Below, one piece after another: positions 32,519 to 42,809 of a stretch of DNA of 64,000 nt. The DNA is taken from contig NZ_AP017902.1 in assembly GCF_002356075.1 (NCBI RefSeq), positions 372,001 through 436,000 of the forward strand, read 5' to 3'. The notes beneath the pieces were generated by a model. That model saw nothing but the letters and a program-made list of their open reading frames with translations. It did no database searches and was not told the DNA's origin. The number at the start of each line of letters is the position of its first letter. The stretch's first letter is position 1. The position numbers were made by a program, and so were the translations under genes. This stretch comes from Mycoplasmopsis bovigenitalium. Its GTDB lineage: Bacteria > Bacillota_I > Bacilli_A > Mycoplasmatales > Metamycoplasmataceae.

Positions 32519-32965
32519 ATGATTTCAAAGAGTTCAACAAAATTCTTGATTTTCGAAAATCCTAAAAAAGATGCTCAAAAATTTACTCTTGAAGATGCTA
32601 ATTTAGAAAGTAAAACAAATTTCAATAGCATTCAGCAAATTGTTGAAGAAATTAATGGAAACATAGAAAATGTTGAAGATGCTAGAATATTTATTGTTCA
32701 TGGCAAAAAAATAATTGGAAGTTTATCTGTTCAAAAAATGGGTGAATTGGTAAACAAATTAACATTAGATGGTATTAACCAAAAAAACCAATTGTCACAC
32801 ATTATTGATAATAAATTGTACGATAAAGAACATGAATTGGTGTTTGTTGACCCAAAAAAATGACGTGTAATTAACTTAATCTTGTTTGCTGCTTTACTAA
32901 TGTCTGTTGTTATATTATTAGTTGCTTTAATGTACACAGGATATTTACCTAAATACACGAAATAA
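32519..32965 (+). CDS. Tail-anchored membrane protein, unknown
   Basis: 148 aa. Residues 1-114 are soluble and charged with no signal peptide; a single hydrophobic helix at residues 118-140 (INLILFAALLMSVVILL) and a 9-residue tail end the protein, so the bulk should face the cytoplasm. AAAGGGG precedes the start. A TGA Trp stands at the membrane border. 17 bp upstream of another protein with the same topology, so the pair is probably co-expressed. No known domain recognised. Confidence 0.75.
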
Positions 32966-32982
32966 GGTTGTAGGAGAAAAAT

Positions 32983-33762
32983 ATGAGTACAAAAAAACCT
33001 AAATTATATAGATTCTACTTATCAGAAAAATATGATGAAAATAGACAAATTTCATTTAATTTAAAAAGAGCAGGCATTAAGGCATACACAAATTTCAAAA
33101 GCTTTAAAGAGGGTATTGAAGAATTCAATGTAATCGCAGCACAGTTAGATGGTGAATCAAGAATTTGATTCCATCAAAACGGCGCTTATAGAGGTTCTAC
33201 AACTCCTGAAAAAACAGTAACAATGTTAAGCAAAGTTCAAGACCAAAAAGTTAGAGATGAAGAAGTTATTGAATTCATTAACAAGGAAGAACTTGTTGAT
33301 GTAAGTCCTTCAAAAGCAAAAAAAGAAAAAGTTGAAGAAGTTAAAGTTGTTGAAGAGGTTAAGGAAGTTATTGACCTAGACAAAATTGCTAAAGAACTTA
33401 AAGTATTTGTTAATTACGCAGATCAAAAAACTGCATCAGAAGTTACTCTTGATGATGTATTATCAAGTGAAAATGAATACGAATTTGTTGCAACTGCATT
33501 GTCTTGAAACGATGACAACACAGTAACTGCGGCTTATGTAGTTCGTAATGGCGAAGAATCTTCAAAAGAACACACACGTTTAATTGATGGCTTTAAAGCA
33601 ATTGAAATGAACAAACCAAAACAAATTTACACCCATTATGTAAGTCGTACCATTTGAGGCAAACCAATCATTTGATTATGATCATTTGCAGTTATTTTAG
33701 AAATCATTTGCATAATTATTCTTATTTTAAGAATGTATGTATGAGAAGGTTTCTTCTTTTAA
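32983..33762 (+). CDS. Second tail-anchored membrane protein, unknown
   Basis: 259 aa, no signal peptide. Two similar soluble segments (around EFNVIAAQLDGESRIWF and EYEFVATALSWNDDNTV) are joined by a Glu/Lys/Val-rich linker of about 45 residues (EEVKVVEEVKEV), suggesting an internal domain duplication. A C-terminal helix at about residues 225-250 and a WEGFFF end follow. AGGAG precedes the start. Paired with the 148-aa tail-anchored protein. Function unknown. Confidence 0.75.
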
Positions 33763-33779
33763 TAGTTAATATATGGCAT

Positions 33780-33806
33780 AAATTGCAGTTAATGCAATTT
33801 GTGTTT
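33780..33806 (+). terminator. Terminator after the tail-anchored pair
   Basis: Perfect AAATTGCA/TGCAATTT stem with a 5-base loop, then GTGTTTT. Confidence 0.7.
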
Positions 33807-33833
33807 TAATTATTTGTAATTAAGGAGTTTGAT

Positions 33834-34100
33834 ATGAAAACAATGCTTGATATAGTTTCAGAGTTTGCTTATGAACAATGCCAAAATAATGTATTCATTG
33901 ATTTTTATGTTCTATTTGACAAAGTCGAATTAGAATTAAAAACAAAATGACAAATTGAAGCTGATGAAAAAAATAAAGAATATTCAGAAATTAGAATCAA
34001 TAAATTAGGTGAATTATATAGACTACTAACAGTTGATTCAAATTTCATTAGAAACGACAAAGGTGAATGATCAATAAGACCAGGTTTCAAGGTTAAATAA
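33834..34100 (+). CDS. rpoE: RNA polymerase delta subunit, HARE-HTH domain only
   Basis: 88 aa. Matches the N-terminal winged-helix (HARE-HTH) domain of Firmicute delta: MLDIVSEFAYEQC, FIDFYVLFDKV, and the final NDKGEWSIRPGF for the usual D.RWGLR. The long acidic tail of B. subtilis delta is missing, so effects on RNA polymerase recycling may differ. AAGGAG upstream. Two TGA Trp codons. One base separates it from fba. Confidence 0.8.
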
Positions 34101-34101
34101 T

Positions 34102-34965
34102 ATGACAAAATTAGTTAATGCTACAAACTTAATTAAAAAAGCTTACCAAGAAAAATATGCAGTTCCACATATCAACATAAACAATCTGGAGTGAGCAAAA
34201 ACAACATTATTAGCGGCCGAAGAAATGCAATCACCGCTAATAATTGGCGTTAGCGAGGGGGCTATTAAATATATGGGCGGCTACAAAACTGTTGCAAATA
34301 TGGTTAATGGCTTAATTGAAGATTTAAATATTTCAATTCCAGTTGCGCTACATTTAGACCATGGAACAAAACAAGGTTGTTACAAGGCAGTTGAAGCAGG
34401 ATTTAGTTCAATTATGTTTGATGGCTCGAGTCTGGAATTTGACGAAAACTATTCAATAACAAAAGAATTGGTAAATTATTGCCAACCTTTAGGCATCAGT
34501 GTGGAAGCCGAAGTTGGATCTATTGGCGGAGAAGAAGACGGTATTATAAGCGATGGCGAATTAGCAGATCCAAAACAAGCTAAACAAATGGTTGGCTTAG
34601 GTATTTCAATGCTTGCTGCTGGATTCGGAAATATTCATGGTCCTTATCCAAAATCTTGAAAATCATTGAATTTTAAGCGCTTATCTGAATTGAGCCAATG
34701 TGGAATCGGTTTAGTAATGCATGGTGGTTCAGGTGTGCCAATTGACCAAGTTAAAAAGGCTATATCACTAGGTGTTGCAAAAATTAACGTAAACACAGAA
34801 TTGCAACAATCATTCCACAAAGCAACAAGAGCTTTTATTCTATCCAATAAAGATCTTGAAGGCAAAAACTTTGATCCACGTAAATTATTAAAAAACGGAG
34901 TTGAAGCAATGAGACAGACCGTTATTGAAAAAATCATTGAATTTGGTTCAAAAAACAAAGCATAG
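34102..34965 (+). CDS. fba: Class II fructose-bisphosphate aldolase
   Basis: Zn-dependent aldolase splitting fructose 1,6-bisphosphate; a tagatose-bisphosphate aldolase of the same family cannot be excluded. 287 aa. HLDHGT with zinc ligands near residue 83, AEVGSIGGEEDG, HGPYPKS and MHGGSGVP for phosphate binding are all present. Start ATG 34102 lies 1 base after rpoE. Followed by a terminator shared with converging cdsA. Confidence 0.95.
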
Positions 34966-34985
34966 CTACAAGCCATGCTTTTTTT
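34957..34985. terminator. Terminator fba/cdsA
   Basis: AAAGCAT/ATGCTTT arms with an 11-base loop and T tract on the plus strand. Overlaps both stop codons. Confidence 0.8.
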
Positions 34986-35910
34986 ACGCAAATAATAACA
35001 ACATAAAACTAAAGAATGATATGAATGAATTACTATCAAGTCTATCAAGTAAGCCACCGTGTCCGCCCAACATTTTAGAGTAATCTTTTATGCCATTTAT
35101 TCGTTTTATGTATGAAAAGTACAAGTCACCTAATATTGATATCAACGGGGTGAATAAACCAAATAATGAGTTTAAAATATGATTATTAAATAGATTAAAT
35201 CCAAATCCGACAGAGAATGATGCTATTGTTCCAAGCAATACAGAACCAATAAATCCTTCTCAAGTTTTATTAGGAGAAATAACTGGCGCAAAAGGCTTTT
35301 TAATGAATTTGCGACCAAAATATTTTCCAGCTAATCAACCTGTTATATCTGTTGCAGAACTCACAATGATAACACTAAATCAATAAATTCAAGCACCTTT
35401 ATAAATTATTGATATTTGAAATATTTTAATAAATATAATCAATATATAAGTAGAAGAAAGAATAACAAAAAATCTGGTTAATGAATTTACAAAAGAATTC
35501 TTTCTAATTATTGTTTCTAATAAAATGAATGATATTGATGAAATCAGTGGTAATAAAAAAATCATTGGTTCTTTTGCTAAATTTTGCCCTGCTCTTGACA
35601 TTAGTTTAACTAAGTTGGTATCATTTGGCATGATTGAACCTTTATCAAATCACTGTAAGTTCATTGTAAGGGGAAATATAACCACTGGAGCAAAAATAAT
35701 CATATAAAATGCAGACCAATATTTTGGTATTCTCATTGCACTAAATAACTCAAAAATCATTATAAAAAACAATGTATAAACAAAAATGTACGAAAAAATA
35801 CGCGCAACTAAACTAGTGTGCGAAAATATAGAAAGAGGTATAGTGTTTATCAAAATATAAACAACAATTAAAATACCTGGAAGAATTCTATTTAACAATG
35901 TTTTTTTCAT
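34984..35910 (-). CDS. cdsA: Phosphatidate cytidylyltransferase
   Basis: Integral membrane enzyme making CDP-diacylglycerol for phospholipid synthesis. 308 aa with about eight hydrophobic helices. C-terminal signature region: [25 protein letters not shown], then [12 protein letters not shown] ... [12 protein letters not shown], the CDP-alcohol/Mg2+ site. TGA Trp codons at 35650 and others. Diverges from pyrH across 300 bp. Confidence 0.93.
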
Positions 35911-36210
35911 TATAAATATTTTAAATTATTTTATTTTAAATGAGTATATATTGTTAAATATTTGTACTAATTATTCTTTTTGAAGATTTACTTTATATTA
36001 AAAATCTAAAATTTATTAATAAAATGAAGTTGCAACACTAAAATAATATTTTTTTTCTTTTTATTTTACTTTTTCAATTGAAAAATGAATGTTTTGGAAA
36101 AAATAGTTATAAATTTAACTATTGAATTTTAATATTTTAAAAAATATTAGTATTTTAATGTTCAAAAAATGTGAGTTGATTATAATATAATTATTTATGT
36201 AGGAGATCAT
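35911..36210. other. Divergent promoter region cdsA/pyrH
   Basis: 300 bp of extreme AT content. Plus-strand elements: TATAAT at 36181-36186 preceded by TTGAT, and AGGAGA before pyrH. No coding frame, no terminator and no convincing operator. Confidence 0.4.
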
Positions 36211-36927
36211 ATGAAATTTAAAAGAATTTTGGTTAAATTATCGGGCGAAGGTTTGGCGAATAAATCAAAGAGTTTGGCTATTGATTATGTTTTAGTCGAA
36301 AAGATTGCATTACAACTTAAAAAAATAGTTGAAAAAGGTGTTCAAGTTAGTGTTGTAATTGGCGGTGGCAACTTTTGAAGAGGTGCCAGTGCCGAAAAAA
36401 ATGGTATACCAAGAAATAGAGCTGACCATATTGGAATGATTGCAACAATAATGAACGGGTTAGCACTTCAAAGTGGATTTGAAAAAGCTGGTTTAAAAGC
36501 ACGTGTAAACTCATCACTAAGAATAGATGAGCGTGTTGCTGAATACTATATAAATGAAAAAACTATTAAATATCTTGAAAATGGCGAAGTTGTTATTTTT
36601 GTAGGCGGGACTGGCCGCCCTTACTTTACAACAGATACCGCGGCAACACTATATGCATCTGAAATTGGCGCCGACACGATATTCATGGGTAAAAATGGCG
36701 TTAAAGGCATATATGATTCAGATCCAAAAACTAATCCAGTAGCTAAAAAATTTGACAAAATTACATATGATGAAATTCTAGAAAGAAAATTACAGGTCAT
36801 GGACCTAACTGCAACAGCAATGGCCCGTGATAATAATATTGGTTTGATTGTTTTTGATATACAAGAACCAGATGCAATATTAAGAGCCATTGAAGGCGAT
36901 ATCGAATTTACAGAGGTAACAAGATAA
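36211..36927 (+). CDS. pyrH: UMP kinase
   Basis: Hexameric amino-acid-kinase-fold enzyme making UDP from UMP. 238 aa. KLSGEGL at residues 9-15, GGGNFWRG, DHIGMIATIMNG, GGTGRPYFTTDTAA and DGVYDSDPK-like KGIYDSDPK. AGGAGA before the start. Its stop overlaps the frr start (TAATG); pyrH-frr is the standard bacterial pair. Confidence 0.97.
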
Positions 36928-37478
36928 TGGAATTAGAACTATATTTAATGAATTTTGACGAACAAGCAGTAAAATCAATTCATCACTACGAATTTGAATT
37001 ATCAAAAATTTCAACTGGTAGAGCAAACCCACAATTAATCAAAGGTATTAAAATTGATTACTATGGAACTATGACTCCTCTTGAGGAACTTGCAAATATT
37101 TCAGTTCCCGAAGCATCGCAATTACTAGTTAAGCCTTTTGATGTATCTTCTGTTAAAGATATTACAAAAGCATTAATGACTGCTAATTTAGGAATTAATC
37201 CAGTTGATGAAGGAAATCAAGTTAGATTAACTTTTCCTGCTTTAACATCTGATCGTAGAAAAGAACTTGTAAAAAGTCTTGCAAAGTTCACTGAACAAGC
37301 TAAAATTGGTGTTAGAAACGCGCGTCAAGATGTACTAAAAGCTATAAAAGCAGACGAAGAGTTAAGTGAAGATGAACAAAAAAGATATCAAGATGCTGTT
37401 CAAAAACAAGTTGATATCAAAATTGAATTAATAAACAAAATAACTCAAGAAAAAGAAAAAGAACTTACAACATTATAA
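36927..37478 (+). CDS. frr: Ribosome recycling factor
   Basis: Splits post-termination ribosomes with EF-G. 183 aa, normal length. STGRANPQLI in domain I, GTMTPLEELANISVPE in domain II, and the C-terminal helix with KDAEDDIQ-equivalent SEDEQKRYQDAVQK. Overlaps pyrH by one base. Followed at once by a terminator. Confidence 0.97.
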   Translation: MELELYLMNFDEQAVKSIHHYEFELSKISTGRANPQLIKGIKIDYYGTMTPLEELANISVPEASQLLVKPFDVSSVKDITKALMTANLGINPVDEGNQVRLTFPALTSDRRKELVKSLAKFTEQAKIGVRNARQDVLKAIKADEELSEDEQKRYQDAVQKQVDIKIELINKITQEKEKELTTL

Positions 37479-37480
37479 TA

Positions 37481-37503
37481 AAAATGCGTCCGCGCATTTT
37501 TTA
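37481..37503 (+). terminator. Terminator after pyrH-frr
   Basis: AAAATGCG/CGCATTTT with a 4-base loop and continuing T tract. Confidence 0.9.
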
Positions 37504-37511
37504 AATTTACC

Positions 37512-37556
37512 AATTCAACCGTAAAATGAATCAATAGGTCATTTTATGGTTGAATT
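37512..37556. repeat. Long inverted repeat between frr and rlmD
   Basis: 18-bp arms (37512-37529 and 37539-37556) with a single G-T pair and a 9-base loop. No T tract follows on either strand, and the right arm contains the rlmD stop codon. It could stabilise the 3' end of rlmD mRNA or be a second, convergent barrier. Confidence 0.6.
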
Positions 37557-38880
37557 AACTAGCAACTTTATTCAAAATACCTACACACTCAATATGGTGA
37601 GTTTGACTAAACATATCACAAGGCTGAAGAAAGTTTAACTGATATCCTTCTTGCATAAGTATTGCTATATCACGACACATTGTCTTAACATCACAAGAAA
37701 TATATCCAATTGTTTTTGGGCCTATTTCTATTATAGACTTCATAAAAAAATCGCTTATTCCTGACCTAGGGGGGTCAACAACAATTACATCAACATTTTT
37801 GTTGATGTTTTTTATTGTTTTATTGACGTCGCCACAAATAAATTTGACATTATCGATCATATTTAATTTAGCATTTTCAACAGCATTATCTACCGCTTCT
37901 TTTATTATTTCTAATCCATACACAAACTTAGATGCTTTGGCCAGTTTTAAACTTATTGAACCTATACCAGAATATGCATCAACAACAATGCTATCTGGTT
38001 TAAGATTTAAATTATTTAACAACAAGTTATATAAATTATTAACTTGATAATTATTAACTTGAAAAAAACTATTTCAATTGATTTTATATTCAAATTCGCC
38101 AATTTTGTCAATGATAAATGTTGAATTATTTAAATATTTTTCGCTTGAAATTTTTGTGCTGTTGTTTATGTTCTGAATAATATTCACAACACTAGTATTG
38201 CTATTTATTAAATCATTAATGAAGTCGCGGGGAATATCAACTAAATTAGATGAGTTAATGATTACTAATGATTGATTAGAAAAATTTGAATGTCTTACCG
38301 TTATGCTTTCAATGAATTTAACTTGTTTTTTTATTAACGGATAATTATTAATATTTTTACTAATTCATTCAAAAATCAATTGAATTGGCTGTAATGCTAG
38401 ATCATAATTATCTTGTTCAATGATATTATGTGTATTTTTTTCATATAATCCTAAAACTATTTTGTTATCGATAAATTTAACAAAAACGGTTAGTTTATTT
38501 CTATACTCTCAAGGACTTGGGTTCTCTAAAATATTTTTAATATCATCAAAATGAATATTTCTTTTAAAAAGAAATTTAACGTAGTCTTGTTTAAATTTTA
38601 ATTGATCATCATAATTAAGCATTGCAATTGACGCTGAACCAGATTGCATCAATTTATCATTAGCATTAAAGTTTCTTTGTGTAGAAAATTTATGGTACTT
38701 TATAACTTTACAAAAGGCAAATCTTGAATTTTTCTTCTTAATTTGAATATCAACTATTTCGCCAGGAAGTGCATTTTCAACAAAATAAGGAAAATTATCT
38801 TGATTACGATAAGTACCTAGTCCTTCATATGATAAGTTTTCTATTTTAATGTTAAGTAAAATTTCATTCTGAAAATTCAT
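37555..38880 (-). CDS. rlmD: 23S rRNA (uracil-C5)-methyltransferase, RlmD/RlmCD type
   Basis: SAM-dependent m5U methyltransferase. 441 aa: N-terminal TRAM-like RNA-binding domain (LSYEGLGTYRNQDNFPYFVENALPGE), given here by its key residues EGLG and ALPGE, central domain, then Rossmann SAM site VDAYSGIGSISL, VDPPRSG and the catalytic-Cys loop YISCDVKT. The Fe-S Cys cluster of E. coli RlmD is not obvious, which fits the Firmicute RlmCD subgroup; tRNA TrmA-like activity is an alternative. No clear Shine-Dalgarno; a terminator-like hairpin lies about 16 bp upstream of the start. Confidence 0.85.
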
Positions 38881-38895
38881 AAATGAATTATATAT

Positions 38896-39058
38896 AAAAA
38901 AGGCGTTTTACGCCCTTTAAATTATTAACATATAAGATAAGTGAAAATAAATAAGCATCACGCATAAGGCTTATTCCATTATTTTGTAAGAAAGGTGCAA
39001 TATACACTTAAGCAACTAGCCTTGTAGGTCTAGTAACCGTTCACATTGGGAACGCATC
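38896..39058 (-). ncRNA. Candidate small RNA or rlmD leader
   Basis: About 163 nt bounded by an extended -10 (TGTGTATAAT, TATAAT at 39065-39070) and a Rho-independent terminator (GGCGT/ACGCC stem with T6, 38896-38917). Interior hairpins: CGTTC/GAACG, ACTAGaCCT/AGGCTAGT, and AAGTG/CACCTT. No reading frame with a ribosome site. It does not match SRP RNA (no GGAAGGAAGCAG-type loop), tmRNA or RNase P RNA features I know. Because the terminator ends just before rlmD, a terminating riboswitch-like leader is also possible. Confidence 0.5.
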
Positions 39059-39064
39059 AAATTA

Positions 39065-39070
39065 ATTATA
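39065..39070 (-). promoter_or_regulatory. -10 element of the candidate small RNA
   Basis: Perfect TATAAT preceded by TGTG (extended -10) on the minus strand, 7 bases before a G at 39058. The -35 is weak. Confidence 0.55.
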
Positions 39071-39080
39071 TACACATTTT

Positions 39081-40853
39081 TTAATTTCCAAATAAATTTT
39101 CTAATATGTTATCGTCATAAAATTTTTCATATGGAATGTAGTAATCTGGTTCAACACCATGTTCAGTGTAAGGTAAATCATTAATGGACTTAATTTCATT
39201 ATTAGTTCCAGATGTCCAGCCAGATTGACTCGAAATATCAACATGTGTGCCATCGGGAAGAACGGTTGGTAAAACAGCAAACATACCGCCGCCACTTTTT
39301 TGTCCGATTAATTTAGCGTATTTTGTTGTTTTAGCACTGTGCGCAAGCACATTAGCTGCGCTAAATGTGTTTTTCCCTGCTAAAATATATCAATTGTAAT
39401 TATTGTATGAATCTTTGTAATTGTAAAGTCCGTCTTGGTTTGTGTCAATAGTAAAACTAATGTTTGTGTAAATTTCACTCATTCTATCTTGTATAAATAG
39501 ATTTTGTGATCTATTTGTTATAAAACCAAGAACTCTTTGCAGAGCAGCGCTTGAGCCGCCACCATTCAATGAAATATCAAGTACAATATTTTTTATTTTA
39601 TTATCTTTGTCCACTCGTTTTATTTCTCTAATTGCATCGTTCATCAGTCAATAAGAGTCATATTTAAAACGATCGCTAGAATTTATTTGTTCGTGAGTTC
39701 CCACTAAAAATGAATCCAAAATAATTCTTGCTGTATCTTTGTAAAAATGAGTTATTTTATTTAATTTATTTTTCTCTCTTCTTAATTTAACTAGTTTTGA
39801 ATAAATACTTCTAAATTCATCCCTGCGTTTAGATAAATAAATTCCATCACTAATTTGAAATCTGCTACTTTCCGCAGCATATGATTTTGAAATTATTCTT
39901 GAATGTAAATCATCAAAATATTTGTATCAAATTTGGTAATAAGATTTTTCGTGTTCACTAACTTGATTTTTTAATATTTGTTCATTTAAACTATGTTTTT
40001 TTAGCAATTCTTTAAAATTTTTAACACCATTTTCCTTGTAAATTTGATTCGAAAGTCCGTGAAAATGATCGAAAAGTAGGGCTAAAAAATTTAAATTCGT
40101 GCTTCGTTGTTTGCTGTTTTGTATATTTGATTTATCTTTATAAAAGTCAATTACATATTCGTTATTTGAAAAATTAATATCGTGGGTAGCATCATAATTA
40201 CTTACCATTAATTTTTCCCCATTGAATTGTAAATTAAAGTAATTCGGCGAACAAAATAATAAATTAAACACAGAAACTGGCAAATAAAGACTAGTGCCAG
40301 AAACATAAAAATTAAATCCATATTCAGCTAAATTAATATTTTTGAAATCACTCTTATTTAACTTAAATGATGTATATTGTTCATTAATGTATTTGTTGTA
40401 ATCCCTATTAATTGTTGTTTTTATAAAGGAAAAATCATTGAAATTTTTGAATGAAATAGTTGAATCTTTTTCATCAAAGTAAACATTTGCACCATTGTTG
40501 CTTAACACAAATTTATTGTTAATATTATTTGCATTTACCCCATTTAATCTAAAAAAATTATTCATTTTCTTGAACACTTCTATAGCATTAACATAGTAAT
40601 CTTCACTTTCTTTGTCTTGATATACCTTAATTTCACTTGGGTCTTGTAAAAATCCATTAGAAACATTAACTAACTCTGCATTTTTGTGCAGATTTAGTTG
40701 TTTTGGTGTTTCGGACTCTTTAATATTTTGAATATTAGAATCATAAAATTTGTTTTTTAAGATATTAAGCAAAAAAGGAGCAACTACGATTGGAGTCATA
40801 GCTATTACGCAAGCTGCGACCGTTAGCGGTATTCATATTCTTTTTTTAACCAT
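39081..40853 (-). CDS. S41 family peptidase, membrane-anchored
   Basis: 590 aa with an N-terminal signal anchor (about residues 5-27) and no lipobox Cys at its end. Large unknown N-terminal half, then S41 core: NIVLDISLNGGGSS, then NTFSAAN with the likely nucleophile Ser498 and GQKSGGGMFAVLP. The catalytic Lys of CtpA-type enzymes is not seen; the GGG end is like tricorn/IRBP-type S41 enzymes. Expected to act outside the membrane. AAGGAAA upstream; its start overlaps the end of the upstream S41 lipoprotein by 8 bases. Clearly a tandem duplicate of that gene. Confidence 0.85.
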
Positions 40854-42795
40854 TATTTTCCTTTTTAATTAGATAATTCAATATATCGTGTTTTGTAAAG
40901 TTTTTGTAATCAACATAAAAATCGGGTTCAATTCCTTGGTCTGTAAATGGTAGGTCTTCTGATGTGTGTACTTCTCTATTTGGTTTTCCAGTTCAAGCTA
41001 GAGTACTTGAAATATCAACATTTGTTCCGTCAGGAAGAATTGTTGGTAAAACAGAAAACATTCCACCACCTGTTTTTTGGCCAATAACAGTGGCAATGTT
41101 TTCTTGTTTCACAACGTGAGCAAATAAATTCGCAGCACTGAAGGTATTAACCCCGACCAAAACATATCATTTATACTCTGAAAAACCATCTTTTTCATTG
41201 TATAGATTATCATTATTTGTATCAACATTGTAGTTTAGATGGGTATATTCACTGCTTAATTTGTCATGAATAATCAACGATATATCTTTATTATTTATAA
41301 ATCCAAGCGTTTTTTGAAGCTCTAATGATGAACCCCCACCATTTAAAGATAAATCTAAAATAATATTTTTAACTTGGTTATTTGGATCATCTTTTTTAAT
41401 GCGCTCCATAGCTGCTTTCATTCTCTCGAATGAATTGTATTTTCATTTTTCAATACCACTGTCAGACAATGCTGCTATATCTTCAAAATTATCCAGAACA
41501 ATTCTAGCTGTGTCTTTGTAAACATGTGTTATTTTATTAAGTAAATTGTGGTTTTGGTTTTCTGGATTTTTTGCTTCAAATCGAGCATCAATTAGTTTTT
41601 GTCTATTATCAAGCATTTCTTTGTTTTTCTTTGAAATGCTGTGTGATCTGTGCGCGTCTCAATATTTTCAACCGTATGACTTACTAATTATTCTTGAGTG
41701 AGGGTCATTTAAAATGTTATTTCAAAGTTCATCGTATGCAGAAACATATTCCGATTCAGAGGTTGATAACAATCGATTTTTAAGGTTATATGATTCGACT
41801 AAACCATAAAAATTTTTCACTTTTTTAGATTTATATAAATTTTGGGCTAATCCAAAATAATTATCAAATAAAAAGGCTAAATAATTTAAATTATTAATTC
41901 TAGAATATTTTAATTCTAATGAGTTATTGTAATATGCATCCATTGTATTTAAAAAATCTTGATCAAGATTATGACGACCAGCAACAACCTGTCTAGAAGT
42001 TTGATAATTTAAACCAATAAAACTTTTACCATTAAATTGTATGTTATAGTATTGATTTGAAATAAACATTAAGTTGAAAGCTCAAAATGGTAAATAAATT
42101 TGTTGATTGTCAATAATAATTTCCATTTGGTAGTCACCAAGTTTTAACTTATTATGCTCATTATATTTATTTTTTGTTCGCAAAAATTTTGTTTCATTAT
42201 AGCGAATATCATTGTATTTAAATCATTGGAAATTTGACGGATTTAATTTAAAAGCACTTGAAGAAGTAAAAATAATTTCGTTTGTTTCTTCATCAAACTT
42301 GAACAATTCATTGTTATTGCCTAAGTCAATATCAGCAATTTTTTTGGTGATACTATTCTTTTTATATTGAATTTTATTTCCATTGAACAAAAAGCCTATT
42401 TTTTCAATAACTTCATTTAAATTAATATAAACATCATTGGTTTTTTTGTGAATATATGTTTTAAATGTTGTTTTTTGGTCTTCAATATTAGTGGTTGAAT
42501 TTATATTATAAAATGGTTTATCACCAATAAAATTTAACGTGTTTTCTATTGTTTTATCAATTGGCGGAATAGATTTTTTGGGTGGATTCTGTATTGGGGT
42601 TAATGGGATTGTTTTTTTAGGTGGTGTGCTTGGATTGCTACCCTCGTGATTTTGTGTGTTTTTGTTGTCTTTATTTAAATTTTTGAAGTTGTTAATTTTG
42701 TTTGAAATATTGGTTACACAAGAACTGCTTAGAAGTGTTGTAGGCAAAATTAACGAAATGACAGAAGCAACGAATGATTTTATTTTTTTTGGCAT
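40846..42795 (-). CDS. S41 family peptidase lipoprotein
   Basis: 649 aa. Signal peptide ending LLSSSC (lipobox Cys near residue 26), a Pro-rich spacer with repeated NPPKKSIP-type units, an unknown middle region, then the S41 core: NIILDLSLNGGGSS, NTFSAAN with likely nucleophile Ser553, and GQKTGGGMFSVLPT. AGAGGA precedes the start. At least eight TGA Trp codons. Located between an ECF S component (14 bp upstream) and its paralogue, so probably one transcript. Likely a surface protease; substrates unknown. Confidence 0.87.
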
Positions 42796-42809
42796 TATTC
42801 CTCTAATAT

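Noticed and set aside
38896..39058. SRP RNA, tmRNA or RNase P RNA at the candidate ncRNA
   Set aside because: None of the conserved segments of these RNAs (GGAAG-type SRP loop, tmRNA CCA-ended tRNA part, RNase P GAAAGTCC-type core) is present on either strand.
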